From: Streptomyces atratus
Lineage (GTDB): Bacteria; Actinomycetota; Actinomycetes; Streptomycetales; Streptomycetaceae
Assembly: GCF_014648655.1 (NCBI RefSeq)
Contig: NZ_BMRN01000033.1
Location: 1-64,000 of the forward strand
Direction of reading: 5' to 3'
Length of the DNA stretch: 64,000 bases
Position 1 is the first letter of the stretch; the number at the start of each line of letters is the position of its first letter. A program made the translations under genes and the position numbers. Below, piece after piece: positions 43,698-52,642 of the stretch. The notes below the pieces were generated by a model. The model was not told the DNA's origin. It searched no databases and saw only the letters and a program-made list of their open reading frames with translations.

Positions 43698-44501
43698 GTG
43701 ACTGAGCACGAAACCGACCGCGGCTACCTGCTGGACAACAGACAGTCGGAGGCGGGTATCCGCTTCGGCGCCCTCGCCGAGCTGTTTGACCCGGTGACGT
43801 TCCGGCACGTCGACCGGCTCGGGGTCGGTGCCGGCATGCGGTGCTGGGAGGTCGGCGCCGGCGGACCCTCCGTACCCCTGGGGCTGGCCGAGCGAGTCGT
43901 CCCGAACGGTACGGTGATCGCCACCGACATCGACGTGTCCTGGACCCGGGACATCGCAGGCGGTGTGATCGAGGTGCTGTCCCACGACGTGGCGGCGGAC
44001 CCGCCACCGCCCGGTGGCTTCGATCTTGTACACGCCCGGCTGGTCCTGGTGCATGTCACCGACCGCGATGAGGCCCTGCGCCGGATGGTCCAGGCGCTGA
44101 GGCCCGGCGGCTGGCTGCTCCTGGAGGATGCCGACCCAGGGTTGCAGCCGCTGCTGTGTCCGGACGAGTCCGGTCCCGAACAGAGGCTCGCCAACCGGCT
44201 GCGATCCGGCTTCCGCACCCTGATGGCGGCGCGCGGCGCGGACCTCGCGTACGGGCGGACCCTGCCCAGAGCGCTACGCGAAGCCGGTCTGGGCGATGTG
44301 CAGGCCGATGCGTACTTCCCGATCACCTCGCCGGCGTGTGCCGTGCTCGAGGACGCGACGGTGCGGCAGATCCGCCACCGTCTGGTGGGGGAAGGGCTCG
44401 CCACCGACGAGGAGATCGACCGGCACTTGGCAAACGTCGCCACCGGGCGGCTCGACCTGGCCACCGCCCCGATGATCTCCGCGTGGGGACGCCGCCCGTA
44501 A
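43698..44501 (+). CDS. class I SAM-dependent methyltransferase
   Basis: A 267-aa methyltransferase. The SAM-binding motif I is MRCWEVGAGGPSVPLGLAE; motif II-like TVIATDIDVSW and motif post-I DLVHARLVLVHVTDRDEALR follow, then ALRPGGWLLLEDADPG. GYLLDNRQSEAGIRFGALAE at the N-terminus is typical of a Streptomyces subgroup of small-molecule methyltransferases. The GTG at 43698 is preferred over an upstream in-frame ATG in noncoding-like sequence. The acceptor is unknown. Confidence 0.82.
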   Translation: MTEHETDRGYLLDNRQSEAGIRFGALAELFDPVTFRHVDRLGVGAGMRCWEVGAGGPSVPLGLAERVVPNGTVIATDIDVSWTRDIAGGVIEVLSHDVAADPPPPGGFDLVHARLVLVHVTDRDEALRRMVQALRPGGWLLLEDADPGLQPLLCPDESGPEQRLANRLRSGFRTLMAARGADLAYGRTLPRALREAGLGDVQADAYFPITSPACAVLEDATVRQIRHRLVGEGLATDEEIDRHLANVATGRLDLATAPMISAWGRRP

Positions 44502-44508
44502 CCCCTCC

Positions 44509-44541
44509 CCGACTGCCCATCAGAAGGCATCGGGCGGTCGG
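44509..44541 (+). terminator. stem-loop after the methyltransferase gene
   Basis: CCGACTGCCC pairs with GGGCGGTCGG across a 13-base loop, allowing one G-T pair, seven bases after the stop codon. There is no T run, as is common in Streptomyces. Confidence 0.55.
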
Positions 44542-44695
44542 CACCCCCCCCGGCGTACCCAGTCGTACCGCGCCTCGGCGCTACCACGCCGTGGCCCGGT
44601 GATCAGTGTTCACGACTGCGTCCGTGCCGCCGCCCCCATGTCTGAAGTCAGCCCGCCCGACCGCTGACCAGCACCGACATGCTATCGATCACAAA

Positions 44696-45322
44696 CTACG
44701 GCTGCCGTGCCGGCCGGTCGGCATTGCGCCGACTATCGGTGAGAACAACGCGCAGCAGGGCGAGTTGGTGGTGGACAGCAGCGCTGGCCCGGCGCTCGTC
44801 GTCGGTGGCGAGAAGGTCGAGCAGGGCGCCCCGGAGCACGGCCAGGGCCAGGGTGCGGCGGGTCGCGCCGTCCTCGCTGTCTCTCTCGGGCTGTGGCTGG
44901 CAGGTGGCCAGGACGTCGAGCCAGTCGTTCACGGTGGCGCGGGCGAAGCCGGCCCAGGCGCCGTCGGGCTCGACGAGGGATCGGGTGTACGCCTCGGCCC
45001 ACAGCCGTAGCAGCGGGCGATGCTCTTCGGTGGCGAGCCAGGCCCAGATTTGCTCAACCGCGGGGGCCAGGCCGATGGGCTGGCCGGCTTGCGCAAGGTG
45101 GTCCAGGACCGTCAGCTCGTCGGTGCGAGCGCGCGCCAGCAGCGCCTTGACCAGGCCGTCCTTGTTTCCGAACAGGAACATCAGAACGCGCGGGCTGGAG
45201 CCGATGGCCGACGCCAGCGGGCGCAGGGACAGGTCTGCCAGGCCGTGCGCGAGCGCGTATTGATAGGCGGCCTCCAGCAGCTCGACCTGCCTGGCGGACG
45301 GGATTGTCGCTTCCTTGGACAT
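44696..45322 (-). CDS. TetR-family regulator
   Basis: A 208-aa regulator. The helix-turn-helix is in AAYQYALAHGLADLSLRPLA, SAIGSSPRVLMFLFGNKDGL. The C-terminal part is a helical ligand domain with the TetR_C-like WAEAYTRSLVEPDGAWAGF. It is divergent from the GNAT gene at 45398 with 75 bases between, containing ACTGAAACAGT (45340-45350) as a possible operator. It may control itself and that acetyltransferase. Confidence 0.8.
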   Translation of the reverse strand: MSKEATIPSARQVELLEAAYQYALAHGLADLSLRPLASAIGSSPRVLMFLFGNKDGLVKALLARARTDELTVLDHLAQAGQPIGLAPAVEQIWAWLATEEHRPLLRLWAEAYTRSLVEPDGAWAGFARATVNDWLDVLATCQPQPERDSEDGATRRTLALAVLRGALLDLLATDDERRASAAVHHQLALLRVVLTDSRRNADRPARQP

Positions 45323-45397
45323 GGGACTAGCCTAGCGCTACTGAAACAGTCGTGTCAGTCGCAATCGAATGCAGTCGAGGGGCCAGGAGAGCAGCCC

Positions 45398-45949
45398 ATG
45401 CCGCAGCAGCAACACCAGCCGCACGTCCTCGTGCGCCGCGCCAACCGTCCCGGTGACCTGGGCTGGGTGGTGATGGCCCACGGTGAGATCTACGACCGGC
45501 AGTTCGGCTGGAACACCGACTTCGAAGCCTTGGTCGCCAAGATCGTCGCCAACTACGCTGCCGACCACGACCCGGCCAAGGAGGCCGCCTGGATCGCCGA
45601 GGTCGACGGCGAGCGCGCGGGCTGCATCTTCCTCGTCGCCGGCGACGAACCAGGGGTGGCCAAGCTGCGCATCCTGCTCGTCACCCCGAAGGCCAGGGGC
45701 CTCGGCCTCGGCACCCGCCTTGTCGAGGAATGCCTGGTTTTTGCGTGCGAGGCCGGCTACCGGCAGATGACACTGTGGACGAACGATGTACTGGTGTCCG
45801 CGCGCAAGATCTACCAGGGTCTCGGCTTCACCCTCGCCGACGAGGAACCCCACCACAGTTTCGGCCACGACCTCGTCGGCCAGAACTGGGTCCTCGATCT
45901 GCCCACCACCCCGGCGGGCAACCAGAGAGACCCCGCCGACCGGGCATGA
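45398..45949 (+). CDS. GNAT-family N-acetyltransferase (MarR-associated type)
   Basis: A 183-aa acetyltransferase. It begins VLVRRANRPGDLGWVVMAHG, EIYDRQFGWNTDFEALVAKI, which matches the GNAT domain often fused to MarR regulators; here it stands alone. The CoA-binding loop is VTPKARGLGLGTRLVEECL, and LWTNDVLVSARKIYQGLGF, EEPHHSFGHDLVGQ complete the pattern. The ATG 45398 follows AGGAG. It is divergent from a TetR gene. Substrate unknown. Confidence 0.82.
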   Translation: MPQQQHQPHVLVRRANRPGDLGWVVMAHGEIYDRQFGWNTDFEALVAKIVANYAADHDPAKEAAWIAEVDGERAGCIFLVAGDEPGVAKLRILLVTPKARGLGLGTRLVEECLVFACEAGYRQMTLWTNDVLVSARKIYQGLGFTLADEEPHHSFGHDLVGQNWVLDLPTTPAGNQRDPADRA

Positions 45950-46484
45950 GTGCTTCCCGGGCCGCTCGGATGCCCGGTGACCCTCACCCGCGGTAGTCAC
46001 GTCGCCCCGCGCCGCCCGTGGGGCCCGGACCCTGGCGGTTCACGTCGAGCTCGGCGTCTTGCGGGGGAGCACGCGGCAGCCGGTTGAAGCACCTCGATCA
46101 GGGCCCGGGTGTTGTTCCGCTCGCCGTGGACCTTGCGGGCCTGGTCCCTTCAGGCGTCATGGACCGCGGTGAACCTGCCTGCGGAGCGAGCCTCGACAGC
46201 GGTGGAGCCCGGGAAGGTGCCGGGCATGCGGACCAGGACTTCCGGGCAATGGTCCAGCTCCGGGCGGACGGCGCCCTTGGCGATCGGCGACGTGGAGCAC
46301 ATCGATTTCGACCCGTAGGTCCCCGGACGGCAGTGAGGCCCGAACCGTCGATTGTGACTGAGCAGCTCAGTCGGCCAGTTGAACATGACGGTTGGTCACA
46401 TACGCTGAACTGTGAAAACGCTCCTTCCAGCTCCGAAATCTCGTCGAGTTCGTCGCGGGGATGCCTAACCTGGCTGCATGGCCA
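45950..46484. other. 530 bases without a recognised gene
   Basis: A short CCGGGC/GCCCGG hairpin follows the GNAT stop at 45957-45977. The minus strand between 46150 and 46320 has a coding-like stretch (VRPELDHCPEVLVRMPGTFP, GSTAVEARSAGRFTAVHDA) that I cannot assign; it may be another decayed gene. Confidence 0.35.
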
Positions 46485-46794
46485 ATGCGGAAGACCTCGT
46501 ACGTCTGCCTGCCCTGTGGGGCCCCGTACAAGGTGCCCCACGACAGGAAGAAGCAGATCTGCCCGCGCTGCACGGAGTCGCTGATCCACGGGGGATCGGC
46601 TGTCGCCGCGCCCCCGCCCCGGGACAACGCGGCTTGGCGAATGCTCTCCTTCCTGCTGAATGCGGGTGTCCGCTTCCAGAAACGGCTCGGCTACCTCAGT
46701 CCGATCGAGTTCGAGGAGAAGCACTACGCCGACCAGGCAACGGTCGAACGAACGAACGAACCTGAAACCCCGTCAACCCGTCCTGGCCAGCTGA
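46485..46794 (+). pseudogene. zinc-ribbon protein gene interrupted by an IS3 right end
   Basis: The first 60 residues are a small zinc-ribbon protein: TSYVCLPCGAPYKVPHDRKK, QICPRC, with two CxxC pairs. After LLNAGVRF the sequence changes to QKRLGYLSPIEFEEKHYADQ, the C-terminal end of an IS3-family transposase. A GAAC repeat (46745-46760) shifts the frame so that the transposase stop (TGA 46792-46794) is out of frame with the ribbon. The joint lies inside the ribbon gene, whose 3' part is not found downstream. Confidence 0.6.
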
Positions 46795-46819
46795 TCAGCA
46801 CCTCCCGCACGCCGGGGGA

Positions 46820-46990
46820 ACCTCAGGGACTGGGTTGCCGTCGGCCATGCCTGGGTCCAGGTGCGTCATCGGCGTGTTGGGCGAGGTTGAAGGCCGCATA
46901 CATGTCGCCGCCCTCGGCGGCCGCACGGAACAGTTCAACTGTGGCCGCACGGTCCTGCTCGCCGTGGACCCCTTCAACAAGCATGTAGCC
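46820..46990 (-). pseudogene. Sel1-repeat protein fragment
   Basis: The minus strand reads EGVHGEQDRAATVELFRAAA, EGGDMYAAFNLAQHADD, the helix pattern of Sel1/TPR repeats (A..G...A..NL). One repeat remains, followed by a stop. It lies right next to the IS3 right end. Confidence 0.4.
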
Positions 46991-47108
46991 GCACGTGCGC
47001 TGACCTGACGGGTTTCCGCTTTCGGCCGCTGCCCCGGCAATGGGTTGGTGCTGGCGGAATTGGCGACGGCCGTGAGCCCCCGCGGGCGGGCCATCCGCTG
47101 GGCATCGC

Positions 47109-47627
47109 CTACGGTCGCCTTACCTCGAACTGGAAGCATCCGTACTCCAGGGCCCGCACGTGCACCAGTGCCACCTCCGGCTCGGCAAACGCTTCCCCGA
47201 GGACCCGGTCGAACCCGGCCTCGGCGTTGTCCGGGATCTCGAAGAAGAAACCCCCGACGATGTGTCCCTCGGTGTTGTAGCGGCGGATGGTGCGCAGTGC
47301 CCCCGGTCGCGCGAAGGGGTAGCCCTGGGCTCCCCGTGGCTCTCCGCATTCGTCGGCGTGGATGAATACCGGCCCCGCTTCGTCGTAGGCTCCGGGGTCG
47401 GCCCCAGTTGCCGTCGCCCAGCGGCGCAGCGGCGCGTATGAGACGAGGGCGACCCGCTCGCCGGGCTCGATGGCCCGCAGGCAGCAGCGCAGCGGGCTGC
47501 CCACGCAATCGAGGGGAACGCCGTCCTCGCGCGCGGTGTACGGCCGCAGTGGCCGCCCGGCGTCATCGATCTCGCGGAGTTCCTTGAGTGCGGCGGGAGG
47601 GATGGGGAGAGGAATGTATGCGGTCAT
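47109..47627 (-). CDS. DUF1203 domain protein
   Basis: A 172-aa protein matching DUF1203: CCLRAIEPGERVALVSYAPL, AGPVFIHADECGEP, then a C-terminal VALVHVRALEYGCFQFEV. The family is widespread and of unknown function; the CxxC-less pair of cysteines and conserved histidine (VFIHAD, ALVHVR) are typical. The ATG 47627 is supported by similarity, but its ribosome site is weak. It has no operon partner. Confidence 0.8.
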   Translation of the reverse strand: MTAYIPLPIPPAALKELREIDDAGRPLRPYTAREDGVPLDCVGSPLRCCLRAIEPGERVALVSYAPLRRWATATGADPGAYDEAGPVFIHADECGEPRGAQGYPFARPGALRTIRRYNTEGHIVGGFFFEIPDNAEAGFDRVLGEAFAEPEVALVHVRALEYGCFQFEVRRP

Positions 47628-47714
47628 GGGGCCAGTGTCGGCGGCTGGCCCTTGGCGCGCTGGCGGGATTCAGACGCGAAGGTCTGCGACATTGCTGCGG
47701 TGTATTCGGCGGGT

Positions 47715-47860
47715 CACGAACGGCGCCAGCGCCGGATGGCTGCGACGGTGACGGTGCCGCGGAAGAGGTAGGAGCACTTGTCGGACCTCGTGGCCACGGC
47801 ACGGAAGCCCTTGAGTTTATGGATGATGCGCTCGATTCAGATGTACCGGGTGATGAACGG
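47715..47860 (-). pseudogene. IS5-family transposase C-terminal remnant
   Basis: The minus strand reads RIIHKLKGFRAVATRSDKCS, YLFRGTVTVAAIRRW, the conserved C-terminal block of IS5-type transposases (INRLKxFRAVATRYDK...). A TGA interrupts it just before IERIIH. The rest of the element is not visible. This piece lies between the DUF1203 gene and the MFS exporter; the flanks to 48161 hold nothing else I recognise. Confidence 0.6.
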
Positions 47861-48161
47861 GACAAGGGCGTGGAGGACCAGGCCGAGGGCGCCGGGCGCC
47901 GACCTGGTCCTCCACGCCGTCCTGGAAGCGCTGACAGAGCTGCCCCGTCCGGCCGTGGAAGATCTTCCGCGCGAGCGCGTGACGACCTGCCCGGAGGCTC
48001 GCTCCAGTGCCTCCGCAGTCTGCCCTCCGCGCTCAGGTTCGCCTCGTGGCCGCTGCTCGCCACAGGATCAGTCAGGCGCCGGCCATGCTCGTCATGCGTG
48101 GAGGTGACGATGGAGTGCCGCGTTCGGACATGACAACCACAACGTCGGCCCCGGCAGGGTT

Positions 48162-49655
48162 CTATGAGCGAGTCGCCTCGTAGTCGGGGAGTGCGGCCGC
48201 AGTGGTCCGGGGTGCCGGGCGCATGGTCAGGATCAGTACGGCCAGCCCGGCGAAGATGACCGCGGCGATGACGCCCGTGACGTGCAGGCCGGCGGTGAAC
48301 GCCTCCCGCGCGGTATGCAGCAGTTCCGCGCCCTGGCCGGCGGGCAGGCGCTCGCTGGCGGCGACCGCGCCGGCCAGCGAGTCGGATGTGCCGTCCATCC
48401 GGCTGCGGTAGACCACCGCGGCCACCACACCGAGCAGCGCGAAGCCGAGAGAACCGCCGAAGTAGTTGCCGGTCTCCGACATCGACGCCGCCGAGCCGGC
48501 GCGCTCCGGCGGTACGGACCCGACGACCAGCCCGGTGCCCAGCGCGAACAGCGGGCCGGTGCCCAGGGCCAGTACGGCGATGCCGATCATCACCAGTGGC
48601 AGGGTGTTCGCACCTTCGGCGCCGACCAGCAGCAGGCCGCCCAGCGCCGACCCCACCAGCCCGCCGGCGATCGCGGTGGTCTGCTTCATCCGCCGGGCCA
48701 GCGCCGGCGCGGCCATGGTGCCGACCGCCACGCCCAGGCCCATGGGTGCGAACAGCACCGCAGACGCGAACGGCGAGTAGCCCAGGACGCTCTGCAGGTA
48801 CTGGGTCACCAGCAGGCCCGTACCGGCCATGGCGACGCCGGCGAAGACCAGTGCGACGAGTACGGCCGTGAACGGGCGGTTGCGGAGCAGTCGCAGGTCT
48901 AGCAGCGGCGTCTCCAGCCGCAGTTGTCGGCGTACGAACAGGAATCCAACGGCTGCGCCGACGACGAGGGCCACCGCCGAACCGGCCGGCTCGCTCTCGA
49001 CGGTCAACTGCTTGATGCCGTAGACCATCAAAAGTACTGCCACGAGCGAAAGACCGACGCTGGCCAGGTCCAGCCGGCCGGCCCGGTCGCTGCGGTACTC
49101 CGGCAGCAGGACCGGCCCGGCGAGCAGCAACAACGCCATCGCCGGCACAGCGACCAGGAACACCGATCCCCACCAGAAGTGCTGGAGCAGGAATCCGGCG
49201 AGTACGGGTCCGAGCGCGCCGCCGGTGAACTGGCAGGTCGCCCAGATCGCGATGGCCTGCCCGCGCTGCCGTTCGTCGCGGAACATATTGGTGATCAAGG
49301 CAAGTGTGGACGGCGCCAGGGTCGCGCCGGCGACACCCAGCAGCGCACGCGCGACGATCAGTGTCAGCGGGTCGGCCGCGAAGGCGGCCACGACCGACAG
49401 CACCGCGAACGCCGCTCCGCCGATCATCAGCAGCCGTCGACGGCCGAGCCGGTCGCCGAGCGTACCCATCGTGATGACCAGGCCGGCCACCATGAGTCCG
49501 TAGCTGTCACTGATCCACAGCTGCTGGATGTTGGTGGCACCCAGGTCGGCGCTGAGCCGTGGAAGGGCGAGGAGCAACGCTGTCATGTCCATCGCAACGA
49601 GCAATGTCGGCAGCATGAGGACGACCAGTCCCAGCCATGCCCGGTTGACTCGCAT
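48162..49655 (-). CDS. MFS multidrug exporter, DHA2 (14-TM) family
   Basis: A 497-aa membrane transporter related to the QacA/SmvA group. The start MRVNRAWLGLVVLMLPTLLV gives helix 1 with the DHA2 MD motif (VAMDMTALLLALP). Motif A is GTLGDRLGRRRLL and motif C GALGPVLAGFL. Start ATG 49655 follows AGGGAGTTTC. It is divergent from the YCII and sigma-factor genes, an arrangement suggesting that the sigma factor or a linked signal controls export. Confidence 0.87.
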   Translation of the reverse strand: MRVNRAWLGLVVLMLPTLLVAMDMTALLLALPRLSADLGATNIQQLWISDSYGLMVAGLVITMGTLGDRLGRRRLLMIGGAAFAVLSVVAAFAADPLTLIVARALLGVAGATLAPSTLALITNMFRDERQRGQAIAIWATCQFTGGALGPVLAGFLLQHFWWGSVFLVAVPAMALLLLAGPVLLPEYRSDRAGRLDLASVGLSLVAVLLMVYGIKQLTVESEPAGSAVALVVGAAVGFLFVRRQLRLETPLLDLRLLRNRPFTAVLVALVFAGVAMAGTGLLVTQYLQSVLGYSPFASAVLFAPMGLGVAVGTMAAPALARRMKQTTAIAGGLVGSALGGLLLVGAEGANTLPLVMIGIAVLALGTGPLFALGTGLVVGSVPPERAGSAASMSETGNYFGGSLGFALLGVVAAVVYRSRMDGTSDSLAGAVAASERLPAGQGAELLHTAREAFTAGLHVTGVIAAVIFAGLAVLILTMRPAPRTTAAALPDYEATRS

Positions 49656-49910
49656 ATCCGAAACTCCCTGTTTCTCTTGACGTTTCGCAGGTTGGTCGGA
49701 GTGGTCGGGAGCTTCTTGACATCGGTACGGACGAAAAGATCTCCGCCTCTGCCACGGGGGCGTCACCAGAAACGACGACTTCGCGGTCGGGCCATGTGAC
49801 GGCGAAACTCATGCGAACGTTCTGGCGGGGGATGTCAAGACGACGGCGACGGCTCCGACCAATCGGTCGAAGGGCCCCGCCGGGGCTTCGCGAACCACAA
49901 GGAGTACGAG

Positions 49911-50282
49911 ATGAAGTTCCTGATCAGCCTGCATATCAACCCGGCCGCGATGGACACGCTGAGCGACGAGGAGAAGGCGGCGATCGGCGCCGGCCACGGC
50001 ACGTTCATCGAGGCGCTGAAGAAGTCCGGCGAGCTGATCATCACGCAGGCGCTGGTCGACCCGTCACAGGCAGCTGTGGTGTCTGTGCGCAACGGCCAGC
50101 CGGTGGTGACCGACGGACCTTTCCTGGAGTCCAAGGAGTATCTGGGCGGCTTCTACCTGATCGACTGCGAGAACAAGGAGCGGGCGATCGAACTGGCATT
50201 GCAGATCCCGGACACCGCGATCGAGGGTCTGGGGGTCGAGGTGCGACAGGTGATGTTCGCTGAGGGACAATTGGAGGCATGA
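49911..50282 (+). CDS. YCII/DGPF-domain protein
   Basis: A 123-aa protein of the YCII-related (DGPF) family: MKFLISLHINPAAMDTLSDE, GELIITQALVDPSQAAVV, TDGPFLESKEYLGGFYLIDC, then EVRQVM. The DGPF and the E...GG segment are the family core. These proteins are commonly encoded next to sigma factors of the DUF6596 type, as here. The ATG has AAGGAGTACGAG upstream, and the stop overlaps the sigma-factor start (ATGA). Its role, perhaps as a small-molecule sensor, is not established. Confidence 0.85.
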   Translation: MKFLISLHINPAAMDTLSDEEKAAIGAGHGTFIEALKKSGELIITQALVDPSQAAVVSVRNGQPVVTDGPFLESKEYLGGFYLIDCENKERAIELALQIPDTAIEGLGVEVRQVMFAEGQLEA

Positions 50283-51490
50283 CAGCATCAGCCACCGAGG
50301 ACCTGCTGCGTGAGTTCACGCCGCAGGTCCTCGGCGCGCTGGTACGTCGGCACGGCCAGTTCGAAGGGTGTGAGGACGCCGTACAGGAGGCCGTCCTCGC
50401 CGCCACCGTGCAGTGGCCGGCCGAGGGAGTGCCGAACAACCCGCGCGGCTGGCTGGTGACTGTCGCGTCCCGGCGGCTCATCGACCAGATGCGCAGTGAC
50501 CACGCGCGCCGTGAGCGGGAGTCGGCGACGGCCACCGAGGTGGCGCCCGAGGACGTACCGGACACCGACGACACGCTCGTCCTGCTGTTCCTGTGCTGCC
50601 ATCCGACGCTGACCGCGGCCTCCCAGACAGCCCTGACGCTTCGGGCGGTCGGCGGCCTGACCACCGCCGAGATCGCCCGCGCGTTCCTGGTGCCGGAGGC
50701 CACGATGGCGGCCAGGATCAGCCGGGCCAAGCAGCGCATCAAGGCTGCCGGCAGCTCGTTCAGCCTGCCGGACGGCGCGGAGCGCGAGGAGCGGCTACGG
50801 GTCGTCCTGCACGTGCTCTACCTGATCTTCAACGAGGGCTACACCGCCTCCTCGGGCAGCGAGTTGTACCGCGCCGACCTCGCGCACGAGGCGATCCGGC
50901 TGGCCAGGATGGTGCATGCGCAGCTGCCCGAGGACGGCGAGGTGACCGGGCTGCTCGCGCTGATGCTGCTGACCCACGCCCGCCGGGAGGAACGTACGAC
51001 GGCGATCGGCGACCTGGTGCCGCTGGACGAGCAGGACCGTACGAAGTGGGACCGCGGGCTGATCGACGAGGGCATCGAGCTGGTCAAGGCGTCGCTGGCC
51101 GGCCCGGCGCTGGGGCCTTACCAGCTGCAGGCCGCCATCGCCGCCACGCACGCCGACGCGGCCACGGCCGAGGAGACCAACTGGCCGCAGGTACACGCCC
51201 TTTACCTGATCCTGGAACGGATCGCGCCCAACCCGATGATCACCCTCAACCGGGCGATCGCGCTCGCCGAAACCGAGGGCCCGGAGGCTGGGCTGGCCCT
51301 GTTGTCCGCATTGGACAGTGACGAGCGAGTGGCCGGGCATCACCGGCTGCTGTCCGTACGGGCGCATCTGCTGGAGAAGACCGGCGACACGGCCGGGGCG
51401 TACGAGCACTACCGGCGCGCCGCGAAATCCACCGCCAGCATCGCCGAGCAGCGCTATCTGGAGGCCCGGGCCGGTCGAGTGAGAACATAG
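50279..51490 (+). CDS. ECF sigma factor with DUF6596 extension (ECF42-like)
   Basis: A 403-aa sigma-70-family regulator. Region 2 is at about 10-75 (GALVRRHGQFEGCEDAVQEA, PRGWLVTVASRRLIDQMRSD) and region 4 at about 105-160 (TAEIARAFLVPEATMAARIS, RAKQRI). A long C-terminal domain (residues 180-400) contains FNEGYTASSGSELYRADLAH and TPR-like helices (NPMITLNRAIALAETEG). No anti-sigma gene is present; in this group the C-terminal extension is thought to control activity. It overlaps the YCII gene by four bases. Likely targets include the divergent exporter (inference). Confidence 0.87.
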   Translation: MTASATEDLLREFTPQVLGALVRRHGQFEGCEDAVQEAVLAATVQWPAEGVPNNPRGWLVTVASRRLIDQMRSDHARRERESATATEVAPEDVPDTDDTLVLLFLCCHPTLTAASQTALTLRAVGGLTTAEIARAFLVPEATMAARISRAKQRIKAAGSSFSLPDGAEREERLRVVLHVLYLIFNEGYTASSGSELYRADLAHEAIRLARMVHAQLPEDGEVTGLLALMLLTHARREERTTAIGDLVPLDEQDRTKWDRGLIDEGIELVKASLAGPALGPYQLQAAIAATHADAATAEETNWPQVHALYLILERIAPNPMITLNRAIALAETEGPEAGLALLSALDSDERVAGHHRLLSVRAHLLEKTGDTAGAYEHYRRAAKSTASIAEQRYLEARAGRVRT

Positions 51491-51519
51491 AATCTGCCCC
51501 AATCCCTCCACTGGGTCAC

Positions 51520-51789
51520 ATGCAGCTTCAACGCTGCGAGGTTCGCGATCCACGCCATGGAGGGCAGATCACGATCAGTTCTCCTCGCGTGCTCAACCTG
51601 GACGACTGGGACGAGAACTGGGGTGTCGCCGTTGAGGCGCTGAAGGAAGAAGTGATTGAGGCATCTGAACAGCTCCTGAGCAAGCAGCCGCCAGGAGAGC
51701 GCAAGGACTTGACTGTCAGTCCATTCGCCGTCGGCCGGCGGTTCTGCGCGAATGGCCGACCGGTGATTGATCCGCAACACCCCGTATGA
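51520..51789 (+). CDS. small hypothetical protein
   Basis: An 89-aa frame with a coding-like acidic middle (NLDDWDENWGVAVEALKEEV, IEASEQLLSKQPPGERKDL). I recognise no family. The start is uncertain (ATG 51520 or a later codon) and no strong ribosome site is seen. It could be a remnant. Confidence 0.35.
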   Translation: MQLQRCEVRDPRHGGQITISSPRVLNLDDWDENWGVAVEALKEEVIEASEQLLSKQPPGERKDLTVSPFAVGRRFCANGRPVIDPQHPV

Positions 51790-51832
51790 CGTCGCAGCAC
51801 CGCGTTGTCCTGTCAGGACCTGTCCTGGCCGC

Positions 51833-52183
51833 GTGATCAACGGTGGGCACGTCATCATCTACAGCCGTGATGCGGAAGCGGACCGGGCCTTCTTCAGGGA
51901 TGTGCTCGAGTACCCACACGTCGACGTGGGGGGCGGCTGGCTGGTTTTCAAGCTTCCGCCGACCGAGGTCGCCGTGCATCCCACGGACGGCCCGGAGATG
52001 CAGGACTTCTATCTGATGTGTGACGACGTCGAAGCAACGGTGAAGAACCTGAATGCCAAGGGGGTCGAGTTCACGCAGCCAGTGACCGATGCGCGCTGGG
52101 GACGGCTCACCAGGTTCCGTCTGCCGGGTGGCGGCGAGGTGGGCTTGTACGAGCCCCGCCATGAGCGGGCTATCGACCTGTGA
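51833..52183 (+). CDS. VOC-superfamily (glyoxalase-like) protein
   Basis: A 116-aa single-domain VOC protein with beta-alpha-beta-beta-beta repeats: GGHVIIYSRDAEADRAFFRD, WLVFKLPPTEVAVHP, then DFYLMCDDVEATVKNLNAKG and GEVGLYEPRH. Metal ligands (first His in GGHVII, Glu near the end in GEVGLYEP) can be placed. Substrate unknown. The GTG at 51833 is chosen because the domain begins there; upstream codons in frame look noncoding. Confidence 0.75.
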   Translation: MINGGHVIIYSRDAEADRAFFRDVLEYPHVDVGGGWLVFKLPPTEVAVHPTDGPEMQDFYLMCDDVEATVKNLNAKGVEFTQPVTDARWGRLTRFRLPGGGEVGLYEPRHERAIDL

Positions 52184-52369
52184 GGCATCCCGGCTCCGGG
52201 GGTTCCCGGGTGGCCGGGTCACCGACGGCGGATCAGTTCCCGGGCCAACCATCTGAGCAGCTAGTGTCCTGCACCGGGAATTCGATCAACATCGGCCGGA
52301 ACGTGACACGGGGCAGCGGGCTGCGTGATGTCGGGCAAGGTCGCCTCTCTCCTGATCGCCGCTGGGTCG

Positions 52370-52520
52370 ACGCCGCACTCGGCCGCGTGCCGAGCCTTGT
52401 GGCCCTCCCGGTCGAGGGCGGGCGGCCTCCCTCACTGCCAACGCGTTTGCGGTTGCCGATCTGGTCGGATGCGGGCCCGGACACGCTCGTGGTGCCGGAA
52501 GATGCGTCATTGATGTCACC
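52370..52520 (-). pseudogene. IS5-family transposase fragment
   Basis: The minus strand reads HERVRARIRPDRQPQTRWQ, a stop, then GRPPALDREGHKARHAAECG, like the RPPAFDxExYKxRHxVEC block before the third catalytic residue of IS5 transposases. Nothing further of the element is visible. The rest of 52184-52642 holds no recognised gene. Confidence 0.4.
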
Positions 52521-52642
52521 CGCCGACGGCCGTGGGCCGCCTGGAGGAAAGCCTCACCGCCGGAGCCGGTGCCGGGCACCAGACAAGACACGGGGGCCAT
52601 GTTCCCGGGTGGCCCCACGCCTCTTGAGATCCGGTTGCGCCA

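Noticed and set aside
45020..45397. N-terminal extension of the GNAT gene
   Set aside because: It is antisense to the TetR gene and the GNAT start at 45398 has AGGAG.
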